Of a DNA stretch of 64,000 bases, positions 18,853 to 27,983 are shown piece by piece. The DNA lies in contig NZ_CP123639.1 in the NCBI RefSeq assembly GCF_029889745.1, positions 274,501-338,500 of the forward strand, given 5' to 3'. A model generated the notes under the pieces. The model did not search any database, was not told the DNA's origin, and was given only the letters and a program-made list of their open reading frames with translations. Made by a program: the position numbers and the translations under genes. Each line of letters begins with the position of its first letter. The first letter of the stretch is position 1. Source of the stretch: Ligilactobacillus faecis (GTDB lineage: Bacteria; Bacillota; Bacilli; Lactobacillales; Lactobacillaceae).

Positions 18853-19347
18853 TTAGTGAGATGCACCTTGTGTTGCTGCCGTGAAGTGTGGACCATCGGA
18901 TACTGTGATCGTGATAGTGTAACCTAAAGCCCCGTTAACGGCGACAGATCCAAACTTAATGTTGTAAGAGCCTCGCATTGTGGCAGTCATTCCATCTGGA
19001 TAGGTAACTTTCCATTGGTATTGTTTACGATCGCCGGCTTCAGCTAAAGCCTTTTTAAAGCTTGGTCCTTTGTAAACAACTTGGAACTGTACGTTAGAAG
19101 CATTTTGAATCCCTTCAACTTGCTTGCGTCGATCGTCAGCTAAAGTTGTAACGTCAACTTTTTCAGTGTCACCGCCTAATTCAGGAATCGTCTTAATGTC
19201 TGCAAATTCTTCCCAAGTTGTACCGTCAGACGATCGTTCAAGCTTAGTACCTGTTCCGACAAGCCCTTCCGTATTATCGACTGCAAAGCGTTGTAGATCT
19301 AACGCCAAAACGTCACTATAAATTTTTACTTTTTTCACTGTTATCAT
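18853..19347 (-). CDS. Major tail (tube) protein
   Basis: 164 residues, upstream of the chaperones. The body fits siphophage tube proteins (TKLERSSDGTTWEEF, NVQFQVVYKG, ITITVSDGPHF). Near the N terminus it carries LDLQRFA at about residues 16-22, the same motif as in scaffold and capsid and a likely Prp cleavage site. If cut there, about 142 residues remain. Its start overlaps the previous gene by 4 bp. Confidence 0.8.
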   Translation of the reverse strand: MITVKKVKIYSDVLALDLQRFAVDNTEGLVGTGTKLERSSDGTTWEEFADIKTIPELGGDTEKVDVTTLADDRRKQVEGIQNASNVQFQVVYKGPSFKKALAEAGDRKQYQWKVTYPDGMTATMRGSYNIKFGSVAVNGALGYTITITVSDGPHFTAATQGASH

Positions 19348-19712
19348 CCTTTCTGATAAACTCGTCCGCTCGTATTATCAACAACACCGCTAAATACGAT
19401 CAGCACTCGAGTTACTCCATTCAAATCTTGATCACCAACACTATTAGAAAAGCCCATTGCTGAAAACTTAGCAATGAGCTCATCTTTTATCTTGGTCAAT
19501 GATCCTTTATCACTGTACAGATCGATAGTGATCTGCCATTCAGTGTCAGTCTCTTGTTGTTTATTATTCCGAATATACGATGATTGAGATGTTTTATAGA
19601 TCGCTGTCGGAAATTTTGTAAAGTTATCTGGATAATTTGGTGAGACCACTTTTAATTCTGACATAGCTTTCAAGGTCTTAAAAACCAGCGCTTTAACATT
19701 ATAAATTTCCAT
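19344..19712 (-). CDS. Head-tail joining/tail completion protein, 122 aa
   Basis: 122 residues (MEIYNVKALVFKTLKAMSEL) in the slot between HK97 gp10-like protein and tail tube. It resembles the DUF3168-like/tail terminator group by size and position. It would cap the tail before head joining; the family call is inference. Confidence 0.65.
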   Translation of the reverse strand: MEIYNVKALVFKTLKAMSELKVVSPNYPDNFTKFPTAIYKTSQSSYIRNNKQQETDTEWQITIDLYSDKGSLTKIKDELIAKFSAMGFSNSVGDQDLNGVTRVLIVFSGVVDNTSGRVYQKG

Positions 19713-20270
19713 CTAATCACCTAATTTGTCTCTAAATTCTTGTTCTACACGCATTTTTATGATGTCAGGCGCTTCTTTAGCAAGACGATCCATTGCCGGC
19801 GTCATAAATTGACGTGCAGGCTGTCCTGTTGTTCGATAGAAGTATTTCCCTTTGATCTTGATCTTTGGCATACCATAAATCTTGTTTAGATCGATATCAA
19901 CTTCTTCGACTGGGATATACCATGGCGTTTGTCGGTACGTAATCGCAATATTTGGTGGTAATTTTTTAGGCGAATTTTCACCAACTTTACCAGTCCCAAA
20001 TTCACGGAAAATAGCAACCATAGATGAATTCCACCAACGCGCAACTAGATCATCGCCATCTTGTCTAACTTCATGCTTAAAGCTTCTAGCAAGCTCCCCT
20101 TGGGAATATTTGATACTTGATTGCAATTCATCAACTGCATAAGCCTCTGCTTGTTCGATCGCGTCTTCTTGACCATTCATTGTAGCTTTGGCTAGAACAT
20201 CTGGTAACTTATTTAACTTTGTTTTGAGTTTATCTAAACCATGGATCTCAACTTCGAGCATGATCATCAT
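19713..20270 (-). CDS. HK97 gp10-like head-tail joining protein
   Basis: About 183-185 residues with the gp10-type opening EVEIHGLDKLKTKLNKL and a C-terminal RQFMTPAMDRL. The upstream Met choice is uncertain (MMIMLEVE); 20261 is also possible. It overlaps the upstream gene by about 20 bp. Confidence 0.8.
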   Translation of the reverse strand: MMIMLEVEIHGLDKLKTKLNKLPDVLAKATMNGQEDAIEQAEAYAVDELQSSIKYSQGELARSFKHEVRQDGDDLVARWWNSSMVAIFREFGTGKVGENSPKKLPPNIAITYRQTPWYIPVEEVDIDLNKIYGMPKIKIKGKYFYRTTGQPARQFMTPAMDRLAKEAPDIIKMRVEQEFRDKLGD

Positions 20271-20607
20271 CCCTTTTAATACGCTCTAATGTGATATTTT
20301 TGTGGGTTGAAAATTCTTGAATAGCTGTGATCTTATAGTCAGGATCTTCACTCTTGTCAACATATAGGCAAATACCAAAACCTTCGCCACGACTTTCGCT
20401 AAGTTCCGTACCTTGATATTTGCACGCCTTGATATACTTGATATCCTTGCCATAAAGTTGAGTGTTGACCGCTCCACCTGCAGATTGAACATTCATTCTA
20501 ATTTCTTTAGGATCACCCCAGCCTTTGACATTGTAACCTTCATCGTCCTGAGTGTTTAGAGGCTCTTTTAGATAAACTGTTGTTAAGTCGCTTTCTTTTA
20601 ATCTCAT
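20248..20607 (-). CDS. Head closure protein, 119 aa
   Basis: 119 residues in the head-tail connector region, after the gp6-like adaptor. Size, beta-rich composition and order fit a head completion/stopper protein of siphophages. It overlaps the upstream gene by 4 bp. Family inferred from gene order. Confidence 0.65.
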   Translation of the reverse strand: MRLKESDLTTVYLKEPLNTQDDEGYNVKGWGDPKEIRMNVQSAGGAVNTQLYGKDIKYIKACKYQGTELSESRGEGFGICLYVDKSEDPDYKITAIQEFSTHKNITLERIKRDDDHARS

Positions 20608-20930
20608 AGTTTAGTCACCTTAGCGATCCGATACTGATTCAATCCTTGTCGAATATCTTTAGGAATTCCCGTCTCAAGATAGTTAGTGACGCCACCTTCA
20701 GAGCGTTGTGTCTCGCCCTCTAAGCCTAGACGATTGTAGTTGACGATTGCCAAGCGTTTTACATAGACGGTAAGGTTACCAACTAATTTCTTTTGACCAG
20801 TATAATCAAGGACTAAAGCGACCGCCTCTTCGATCAGATCGATCATTAAAGCTTCATCACTATTATTCAGTCTTGTACCTAAGGCGGTAGCCATCGTAAG
20901 TATTTGTTGATCCACATTTAATCCCTCCAA
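20604..20930 (-). CDS. Head-tail connector (adaptor) protein, 108 aa
   Basis: 108 helical residues (MEGLNVDQQILTMATALGTR, later EEAVALVLDYTGQ) directly after the capsid gene, typical of gp6/gp15-like adaptor proteins that dock below the portal. Confidence 0.7.
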   Translation of the reverse strand: MEGLNVDQQILTMATALGTRLNNSDEALMIDLIEEAVALVLDYTGQKKLVGNLTVYVKRLAIVNYNRLGLEGETQRSEGGVTNYLETGIPKDIRQGLNQYRIAKVTKL

Positions 20931-20932
20931 AA

Positions 20933-21982
20933 TTAAAGAACCTTCGCCTGAAATACATCATCAGCGCTGGCAAACGATGGAAGCATAGTTGCAGCTGCTA
21001 ATACCCAAGTTCCGATCGGATCTTCACCCGTCTCGTAAACTTTAGCCATAACATTGCCAACTTTAGATACTTGTGCATTGCTTGAAACTAAGCGATTTTC
21101 TTCTGGTGTTGGGCCATAGATCTTTTGACCAGGTACTTCATCATTAAAGAGAACGATACGATCTTCTGGGAAATATCTTTGCGTCTTCACTTGGCCCTTA
21201 CTATCTTCTTCACGATACTTACCATCATAAGCACGAATGATCGGTAATCCTTGGGCTGTCATCCATTGATCTAGGTCCGATTGTCCCACAACACGCCCAG
21301 TATCTTTACCAAAGATCGCTTCTTTGATCTCGGTACTACGCATTAATGTCCGTAATACCTTCTTAGAGGTTAGAGCTCGTGTCGGTGTGATATCTAATTC
21401 ATCAGACCAATCTTGCAGGTTTTGGATGATAGAGGCGCTGTCACTGCCCCAAACAGCATTTCCTGTCAATGATACTTGATGTTCTTTTGGAACTTTGTAA
21501 TCAATAGAAATACCATTTTTCTTATCTGTGATCTTACCTGTGGCAAACATTTCCATTGTCATCTTTTCCCCACGAGCAAGCACAGCTTGGACCATCGCAT
21601 CAATATCATTGAAGACATATTGCTTTAAGTAATTTTCTTCGGCCGTGTTACGTGGCGATTGTAACTTGATAAGCGTTTCTTCCGTGAGTTGCACCTTACG
21701 TTTTACATAAGCAAGTTCTGCGGTCATTTTCTTTGCGTCACGACTGCCGATCTCTGCTTCAGTATCGAAGGCAGAAATATTAGCGATCGTCGGTACACGA
21801 CTACCTGCTTTTAAAATATCTACTTCTAAAGTAGGAACCTTGACGGCTGGAAATAAGGTATCACCCAGCATGTCACGGTATTGGCGGTTACGAGTATAAT
21901 CGAGTACCGTCTTTTGACTGAACATATCAAGGATCGGCGTTGCAAAGCGTTGTAGATCTAAATTAATTACTTGATGTTTCAT
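20933..21982 (-). CDS. Major capsid protein, phage capsid E type
   Basis: 349 residues. The N terminus is MKHQVINLDLQRFATPILD; after the LDLQRFA motif the body (QKTVLDYTRNRQYRDMLGDT, FPEDRIVLFN) matches the phage major capsid protein E family with an HK97-like fold. Cleavage after LDLQRFA by the phage Prp would trim about 14 residues. It is preceded by scaffold and a decoration-like protein. Confidence 0.85.
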   Translation of the reverse strand: MKHQVINLDLQRFATPILDMFSQKTVLDYTRNRQYRDMLGDTLFPAVKVPTLEVDILKAGSRVPTIANISAFDTEAEIGSRDAKKMTAELAYVKRKVQLTEETLIKLQSPRNTAEENYLKQYVFNDIDAMVQAVLARGEKMTMEMFATGKITDKKNGISIDYKVPKEHQVSLTGNAVWGSDSASIIQNLQDWSDELDITPTRALTSKKVLRTLMRSTEIKEAIFGKDTGRVVGQSDLDQWMTAQGLPIIRAYDGKYREEDSKGQVKTQRYFPEDRIVLFNDEVPGQKIYGPTPEENRLVSSNAQVSKVGNVMAKVYETGEDPIGTWVLAAATMLPSFASADDVFQAKVL

Positions 21983-22005
21983 CTACTATTTTCTCTCCTA
22001 ACTGT

Positions 22006-22362
22006 TTATTGATTAACTTTTGTTGTAGCTTCTGCTTCTAAATCTTTAAAGTGGATCGCTGTCATTGCTTTGATCGCTTCGGCAGATGGCACTGGATCTA
22101 AACGTTGACTCAAGACCCAACCCTCACGCATAACAGCAACCATTTGATTAGATCCATCACTTAGTACATATACGTCGTTAACTGTGATTCCGATCGCTTT
22201 AGCATCATTCGTTGGATAAACTGTGCCTGCTGGCACGTATTTACGCCCTAAATCATCAGTTTGAACGTTGTAGTTAGTACTATTGATCGTTTCAGTAAAA
22301 GCAGTAAACTTTTCAGAAGCTAAAAAATTAACTTGCTTCCCACTTTGAAATTGTGTATACAT
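22006..22362 (-). CDS. Head decoration/structural protein, about 118 aa
   Basis: Between scaffold and capsid. I place the start at MYTQFQSGKQVNF (22362) because the longer frame overlaps the scaffold stop and the later Met has a GGAGGAAAAAG-type ribosome site. Beta-rich, about 118 residues, fits a capsid decoration or auxiliary head protein; no motif proves it. Confidence 0.6.
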   Translation of the reverse strand: MYTQFQSGKQVNFLASEKFTAFTETINSTNYNVQTDDLGRKYVPAGTVYPTNDAKAIGITVNDVYVLSDGSNQMVAVMREGWVLSQRLDPVPSAEAIKAMTAIHFKDLEAEATTKVNQ

Positions 22363-22373
22363 TCTTTTTCCTC

Positions 22374-23003
22374 CTATTTCCAAAGATCATTTTTAGACTG
22401 ATTAGCGTTATTAGCCTTCTCAGCAAACATCTCACCTACAGATTTAGATGACATACTATTTTGTGTACTCTTAGGAGTACGTGCACCTTGAGCCAATCGT
22501 GCTTCAACTGCGTCATGTACAGCATTTCTAAAAACTTCACTTACCTTTTGATAACTAGCATTCATTGTATCTTCATCAGCAAGTACATCACCGAAAACAT
22601 CAACTAATCCGGCTGGTAATCCATCTTGGATCAACTGATTTGCTAGCTTGCTTTTGTTTTCGCGTTTTGTGATCTCAGCTTCACGATCGCTTAACGCTTG
22701 TTCGCGTTGCTTGAGATCATACTCACGCTTTTGTTCTTCGGTCATGTTTTTGCGCTCTTGGGCTGTTTTAGCTTGCTCTTCTTGTTCTTTTTGCCAGTTA
22801 GAACGAGCTGTTTCTAATGCTTTAGAGAGCTTTTTATCAAAGAACGAATCCATCTCTGACTCGGTTTCAAAAGTTTTAAACGGCTCTGATTGGGTCTCAG
22901 TACCTTTTTCACTTTCTTGCGTCTGTGTTTGTGTATCACCTTCTCCAACTGATTCACCCTCTGCAAAACGTTGCAGATCTAACAGCAATAATTCTTTTTT
23001 CAT
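22374..23003 (-). CDS. Scaffolding protein (DUF4355-like)
   Basis: 209 residues from MKKELLLLDLQRFAEGESVG. It is a strongly charged coiled coil (EQAKTAQERKNMTEEQKREY) typical of scaffold, and ends NQSKNDLWK. The upstream Met (23063) would add 20 residues without a good ribosome site. The N-terminal LDLQRFA motif is shared with capsid and tail tube. Scaffold is needed for procapsid assembly. Confidence 0.82.
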   Translation of the reverse strand: MKKELLLLDLQRFAEGESVGEGDTQTQTQESEKGTETQSEPFKTFETESEMDSFFDKKLSKALETARSNWQKEQEEQAKTAQERKNMTEEQKREYDLKQREQALSDREAEITKRENKSKLANQLIQDGLPAGLVDVFGDVLADEDTMNASYQKVSEVFRNAVHDAVEARLAQGARTPKSTQNSMSSKSVGEMFAEKANNANQSKNDLWK

Positions 23004-23052
23004 AATGTGATCCTTTCTACCCATGCACACTTGTAGATGACTGCACCAAAAA

Positions 23053-23080
23053 AGCCGCCCCATATTTCTACACAGCGACT
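23053..23080 (-). terminator. Hairpin terminator or attenuator just ahead of scaffold
   Basis: On the minus strand AGTCGC pairs with GCGGCT (one G-U) and is followed by T6. It lies only 50 bp upstream of the scaffold start. No separate promoter is evident after it, so it is more likely a partial terminator that grades expression of the capsid genes. Confidence 0.55.
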
Positions 23081-23161
23081 TTTAAAGTGTGCGTCAACAA
23101 GCCCACACACATATTTAATTTAAGCAGTTTTATGACTTACTCGGGTCGGGAAGATAAAATA

Positions 23162-23188
23162 AAACGCGCTCAATTAGCGAACGCGTTT
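23162..23188 (-). terminator. Terminator overlapping the end of the putative immunity gene
   Basis: AAACGCG (23162-23168) and CGCGTTT (23182-23188) form a perfect 7-bp stem. The loop contains the stop codon of the 68-residue gene and a T-rich tract follows on the minus strand. Confidence 0.6.
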
Positions 23189-23380
23189 AGGTCTACGAAT
23201 TACTTTTTCTATGTCATCAATTGAAATTGGTATCATCGCCATCGTTTTTTCTTCTTGCTCAGGTGTTTCAACGCCATAATCAGGAAGGAAATGAGTTTCG
23301 TCTAATTGATCCATTAAACAAACTTCTTCACCTGTTTTCAAAATAACTTCATCATATTCCTGTGGGATAAGTTTACTCAT
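23174..23380 (-). CDS. 68-aa acidic protein, candidate immunity protein for the MuF toxin
   Basis: Starts MSKLIPQEYDEVILKTGEEV; small, acidic in the middle (ETPEQEEKTM), with a basic end. It overlaps the MuF gene by 8 bp and is separated from scaffold by two terminator hairpins. The opening recalls DUF4926-type immunity-like proteins. Polymorphic MuF toxins are usually followed by a small cognate immunity gene, so this is the natural candidate; the role is inferred. Confidence 0.45.
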   Translation of the reverse strand: MSKLIPQEYDEVILKTGEEVCLMDQLDETHFLPDYGVETPEQEEKTMAMIPISIDDIEKVIRRPKRVR

Positions 23381-24950
23381 TTTTCTTAACCTCCTTAATA
23401 TAGCTACTCGTAAATCTTATTTGTTTAAGATTATCTTTCGGTATTATCCAACCTACAATAACATTCACTGGGATGCCATTTTTATTATATAACATTATTT
23501 TTTGTTCGTACACATCTCCAAAACCATTGTTGCCTTTAAATTTCGATGGATATAATTTAGTAGCTTTTTCTATGGCATTTATATAATCTGAAAAATTATC
23601 TATATCATAACCTAGCTTTTCTTTGATTATTTTTCCTTTATTCCATCCTTTTTTACTTTCTCGACTAAATAAATACCCTGTAAATTTTGCTTCAGGAAAT
23701 ACTATATTTTCTAAGTTAGGTAACGCCTTTTCGGGATGTTTTTTCAAATCTAGTCTTCTTTTGATGTCAACGTTTAAGTTGTTCCAGTAACTACCCCCAT
23801 CGCTTTTAAGCTTATCGTATACTTTTTTGCTAGGCATATCTTCGCCTAAAAGTTCTTTGATCATATCATAGTCATCTTTGATAATATCTTTAGAAAAACC
23901 TAAATAAATCACAGGTACAGTACGACAAAAGGGATGTAACGGTGGCATATTCTTGCCAAAAATTGCATCCTTAACATTGAAGATCTTCTTGTTGATACTA
24001 CGACAGATCTTACTTGTTCGACTGTCTAAGATAGCTATCAGCTGATACTGTTTGACGCCTCTACTTTTCCAATTGTCGAGCTTGGTTTTAGAGTAAAAGT
24101 AATTAACTTCTGTTCTGATCAAACGACTAGCATTGAACTTGCCGACATTAAATTCTTGATCGATACGCTTGATCATCTCACGTTCTGACATGTTGCTGAG
24201 CTCTTTGACTGTAAATAACTCTTTCAAGCGATCAGCAAGTTTGTCAGTGTTATCCCAGATACGAGATGAGAAATTACTACCATTCCATCGACTATTCAAG
24301 GCCCGCTCAACATATCTATTTGGCATTTTTGTGAGCTTTGTTTTGGGCTCATCAAACTTCATAGGTACACTAGCAAGTTCTTTACCTGTCTTAGGATCTT
24401 TGATGATAACTTCATTTTTTTGTTGCTCTAATTTCGGCTTAGTGTTGTCGTCTCCAAGCTTATAGTCTCTAGCTTTGTCATACACAACACCTTGCTTCTC
24501 TGCTTGTTTCCAAGCGCGTTCCATTACATTTGTATGCAGCTTAACATTTTGCTCTAGCTCAACTGCTCCAGCTGATCTAGCTACAATATAGGCTTTAACC
24601 TGTATCTCTTCTAACCTAGTGATCCGACTCTTAGCAGCTAATCTACTCAAGTAATCATCAACTGCCTTTTTACTGTCTTTGTCAGCAATATTGCTAGATA
24701 GTGCTTTTAATGTAACTAGCTCGGACGGAGAGATATGCGAAGACATGATGCTTTCAATTTCATCAGTCGAAATATCTGCATAAAAATAGCGACGATAGAT
24801 CTTTTTGACCTCGTCGCTTAAATATATTTGCGCTTTTTGATAAGCACTATTGATAATGTTTAATTTGTCAATTGCTTCATCTTGATTGTCCTGCTCACCT
24901 TGCAGATCACGCAACTGCCAATAATTAAATTGATCCTTATCACCTTTCAT
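23373..24950 (-). CDS. MuF-type minor head protein with C-terminal toxin-like domain (DUF6883-like)
   Basis: 525 residues. Residues ~1-330 are an SPP1 gp7/MuF-like minor head protein (LIRTEVNYFYSKTKLDNWKS; PPLHPFCRTVPVIYLGF). After a linker, the last ~110 residues (PEAKFTGYLFSRESKKGWNK ... VNVIVGWIIP) form a separate module resembling DUF6883, seen at the C termini of polymorphic toxins. Plain MuF proteins end soon after the HPFCRC-like motif. It may be packaged in the head and injected. The DUF match is from memory. Confidence 0.72.
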   Translation of the reverse strand: MKGDKDQFNYWQLRDLQGEQDNQDEAIDKLNIINSAYQKAQIYLSDEVKKIYRRYFYADISTDEIESIMSSHISPSELVTLKALSSNIADKDSKKAVDDYLSRLAAKSRITRLEEIQVKAYIVARSAGAVELEQNVKLHTNVMERAWKQAEKQGVVYDKARDYKLGDDNTKPKLEQQKNEVIIKDPKTGKELASVPMKFDEPKTKLTKMPNRYVERALNSRWNGSNFSSRIWDNTDKLADRLKELFTVKELSNMSEREMIKRIDQEFNVGKFNASRLIRTEVNYFYSKTKLDNWKSRGVKQYQLIAILDSRTSKICRSINKKIFNVKDAIFGKNMPPLHPFCRTVPVIYLGFSKDIIKDDYDMIKELLGEDMPSKKVYDKLKSDGGSYWNNLNVDIKRRLDLKKHPEKALPNLENIVFPEAKFTGYLFSRESKKGWNKGKIIKEKLGYDIDNFSDYINAIEKATKLYPSKFKGNNGFGDVYEQKIMLYNKNGIPVNVIVGWIIPKDNLKQIRFTSSYIKEVKKNE

Positions 24951-24958
24951 AGACTCAC

Positions 24959-25249
24959 CTAGAACGTGATTGCGATGTAATCACCGTATTGACTAACAAG
25001 TTGACCAACTGTATTTTCAAATGCTTTTAGTAGCGTTTTATTCTCAATGCTTTCACCATCTGAAAAGATAGCCGTTAAAACTCCATCATTATCGCTTACA
25101 GAAACGTTAGTGCAATTATTGATCGTATGTGTCAATAATGTGGAAAACGACGCACAGACGATGTCAGAGCCATATGAACTATATTCAGCGTGTCCGCTTG
25201 CTGTGATCGTCGTCTTGTTGTTTTTCTTTATCATCTTCACTTTGATCAT
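24959..25249 (-). CDS. Prp-like cysteine protease (phage-encoded)
   Basis: About 96 residues from MIKVKMIKKNNKTTITASGH. The motif ASGHAEYSSYGSDIVCASFS matches Prp, the Firmicutes protease that trims ribosomal protein L27 after LNLQFFA-type sites; His of GHA and Cys of DIVCA would be the catalytic pair. In staphylococcal phages the host enzyme also trims scaffold and capsid. Here the phage carries its own copy and three structural proteins have LDLQRFA. It overlaps the portal gene by about 65 bp; the extra upstream Met at 25261 is less likely. Confidence 0.8.
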   Translation of the reverse strand: MIKVKMIKKNNKTTITASGHAEYSSYGSDIVCASFSTLLTHTINNCTNVSVSDNDGVLTAIFSDGESIENKTLLKAFENTVGQLVSQYGDYIAITF

Positions 25250-26675
25250 TTTGACTATCACTCCATTCTATGCGATCGGGATCTTGTTGCAAGGCCTGTT
25301 GATTCTTCTTGATGTTTTTCGCATCTTGTTGATCCATTTCATCAATGATCTCTTGCGGATCGTCCACTTGTGGTAGCCAGCCGTAAGTGATCTTACGTGG
25401 GATGATGCCGTCAGCGTTCTTGATATTACTTACAACATCAGATAAATTGACTGGAATGTTTGGCGTGAGCTCGATACCACAGCCACTTACATCGTCATTA
25501 CCACCCTTAATATTTACGATCATTTGGATCAGATTGAGCCGACGACGTAACCCATCAAAGAAGTAACGCTTTTTGATCGATAAAAGATTTTCCAAGCCAA
25601 AAAGCTTGAACTTCATAGCTTCACCAGACACATTGCCCATGAATTTTTCATCGTTCATGTTCGGTACGTATGAGATCTTATGGATATCGTTCTCAATCGA
25701 TTGACTGAGCAAATTGACCTGAGTTTCATCAAACGACTTAGTTAGCCAGCTGATATCTGCGCCGTCTTCGCGGGATGGAGCATTCAAAACACCATTCTTT
25801 AGAGCTTTAAGATCATCATCGTCTTCGGCTAGACCAAAACCAAATGTAACTAAGATAGCATCAACAAACGCTTCTTTATCCGAAATGCGATCAGTTTGTA
25901 GCAAGTTATACGCATCGATCAATGAAATAAGTTGTTCAAAATCTCCTTGCCTTTCCTCGTTGTTGCGATATTCTATCAACGGTACAGCATTAAATAAATT
26001 TTCGCCATCATAAACGATCGTATCGGTATCGGATAACTCCATTGCCATTTTAGTCCTAAATTCAACTACACGCTTAGGCATGTACACTGTCACACTATAG
26101 CCATCCATGCGCCCATCAAGATCTTTCTTTGGTTGCACAAAGACAGCAAATAATGGATCATGTTCCACGGTGTCATCAGTAACGACGATCGCAGCACGAG
26201 GATCAATGACTTCGATTTTCAATTCAGTGTTCGGGGTCAATTTTTCATTGCCCGCTTCATCTATTGTCGCCTCTGGTTCTGTTTCTTTAAGATACAGCAA
26301 TTCATAGCCATAACCAAAAACAGATAGATCTTTTTCAAGTTCGATATCATGCTTGTGAATATCAGCATCCTTCAATACATCAAGTACATCATCAATGCTT
26401 TTATCCTTATCAGCAGTATACTTAACAGGGTTGCCTGTCATGAAACCGACATTCATATCAGTGATATATTTAGCATGGTTGATCATAATATTTGCTGACT
26501 TCACCTTAGAATTATCAAATTTATGATTATTGACATCTTGCTTACCATTGTAATAGTCGGCTAACTTATCCAGCCTTTTTTGACGTTTCTGAAGCTCTTT
26601 GATCGCATAGTTGATAGCTTTGATATTTGGCTCGTTTACATTTTCTAATAGGTTCTTATCGATCGAAACAGCCAC
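25185..26675 (-). CDS. Portal protein, SPP1 gp6-like
   Basis: 496 residues (MAVSIDKNLLENVNEPNIKA; NIMINHAKYITDMNVGFMTG; the long helical C terminus ends in an acidic tail). It forms the dodecameric DNA channel at the capsid vertex and docks TerL. Order TerS-TerL-portal-MuF is the SPP1 type. Confidence 0.9.
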   Translation of the reverse strand: MAVSIDKNLLENVNEPNIKAINYAIKELQKRQKRLDKLADYYNGKQDVNNHKFDNSKVKSANIMINHAKYITDMNVGFMTGNPVKYTADKDKSIDDVLDVLKDADIHKHDIELEKDLSVFGYGYELLYLKETEPEATIDEAGNEKLTPNTELKIEVIDPRAAIVVTDDTVEHDPLFAVFVQPKKDLDGRMDGYSVTVYMPKRVVEFRTKMAMELSDTDTIVYDGENLFNAVPLIEYRNNEERQGDFEQLISLIDAYNLLQTDRISDKEAFVDAILVTFGFGLAEDDDDLKALKNGVLNAPSREDGADISWLTKSFDETQVNLLSQSIENDIHKISYVPNMNDEKFMGNVSGEAMKFKLFGLENLLSIKKRYFFDGLRRRLNLIQMIVNIKGGNDDVSGCGIELTPNIPVNLSDVVSNIKNADGIIPRKITYGWLPQVDDPQEIIDEMDQQDAKNIKKNQQALQQDPDRIEWSDSQNDQSEDDKEKQQDDDHSKRTR

Positions 26676-26690
26676 ATAACCACCCTCTTT

Positions 26691-27983
26691 CTATAATCCT
26701 CGAACATTAGGCCGTCTTGTAATTTTTGCAGTAAAGTTTTTGTGGATCACCATATACACAAAATAGCGCATAGCATCACAAGCATGGTCATGTTCCTTGA
26801 CTGGTCTGTCTTCGCCATGTTGAGCTGCCTTTTCATCCCAGATATAACTTGCTAACTCTTTAAATAAATTAGAGCAAGTATCACTAAATAGGATCTTACC
26901 TTCATTCATTGCGCTTTGAGTAACTCGAATACCATCAACGACATCATTTTTAGCTTTCTTGACTTTAAAGCCGTTTTCTCGCAACACTGCAATAAAAGAG
27001 GCCGCCGATGGATCAATAATGATCTGAGCACGGATCTTCCCTAGAAACTTTTTAAGCTCTTCACAATACTGTTCATCAGTTTTTTGCTTAGCACTAGTAC
27101 GCCCAGAATAATAGTATTCTTTGATCAAATACCAAGTACCTCGATTACGTCCCCACAATAAAAAAACAGTTGGGTTCTGTGTACCGTAATCGCACGATAC
27201 ATAGTATTTTTCAAAATGCTCCGGCAGATCGTGAACTACCATGCTGTTCTTATCAAAGTTGTCATAGATAACACCTTCTGACATGACCCAAAGCCCAAGA
27301 ATGTAGCGTTGATAAAACACACCGCTAAACATACGTTCATAACGTTCAATGATCGCCTGCGATAGGGATGGATTGTCTTTCATCGTGAAATGAATACGGA
27401 TCGCATTCTTCTCACTTAACTGATCTATCCAATCTAACTTAAAGTAATGATACGGACCTGCAGGGTTACAATTAAACCACAGCTTAGATCCCTCAACTGA
27501 ACAACGAGCGATCGCTTGATTAACAAAACTTTGTGGCATAAGTGCAACTTCATCAAAGAAAGCGCCGCCAGCGGTCAACCCTTGCACTAGATCCTGTGAT
27601 CCTTCATCCTTACCACCAAATAAAAAGAAATAGTTCTCTTTGTTGCCTTTTTGGATCACGAGCATATTCTCTGAGCGACTATCTTTTACAGAGTAGCCAC
27701 GACCTTCGAGCATACGTTTTAATGGTCTGATAACATTGCGTCGGAGCGATCCGATCGTTTTACCGGATACAATGAATTGCTCACCATTGAAACTATTCAT
27801 AGCCCACAAAACATAGGACAATGACATCACCACGGTCTTACCTGCACGAACTGACCCATCACAAACAAGCACTTCTTTGTCTTGCAAGGATGGAACTTTC
27901 CACCACGTTAAAACCATCAGTTGCTTCCGTGAAAAGGTTGTGAACTTAAAAGATGATCTACTTAGTGCGTTTTTCTTGGCCAT
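26691..27983 (-). CDS. terL: Terminase large subunit, PBSX/SPP1 type
   Basis: 430 residues. ATPase motifs: Walker A-like [15 protein letters not shown] near residue 45 and Walker [13 protein letters not shown]. RNase H-like nuclease motifs: [21 protein letters not shown] and [10 protein letters not shown]. It translocates DNA into the procapsid and makes the packaging cut. Starts 26 bp inside the TerS gene. Confidence 0.93.
   Translation of the reverse strand: MAKKNALSRSSFKFTTFSRKQLMVLTWWKVPSLQDKEVLVCDGSVRAGKTVVMSLSYVLWAMNSFNGEQFIVSGKTIGSLRRNVIRPLKRMLEGRGYSVKDSRSENMLVIQKGNKENYFFLFGGKDEGSQDLVQGLTAGGAFFDEVALMPQSFVNQAIARCSVEGSKLWFNCNPAGPYHYFKLDWIDQLSEKNAIRIHFTMKDNPSLSQAIIERYERMFSGVFYQRYILGLWVMSEGVIYDNFDKNSMVVHDLPEHFEKYYVSCDYGTQNPTVFLLWGRNRGTWYLIKEYYYSGRTSAKQKTDEQYCEELKKFLGKIRAQIIIDPSAASFIAVLRENGFKVKKAKNDVVDGIRVTQSAMNEGKILFSDTCSNLFKELASYIWDEKAAQHGEDRPVKEHDHACDAMRYFVYMVIHKNFTAKITRRPNVRGL

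Noticed and set aside
22648-23010. 120-codon plus-strand frame opposite the scaffold gene
   Set aside because: Low-complexity Ser/Cys/Arg composition produced by the reverse strand of a charged coiled coil.
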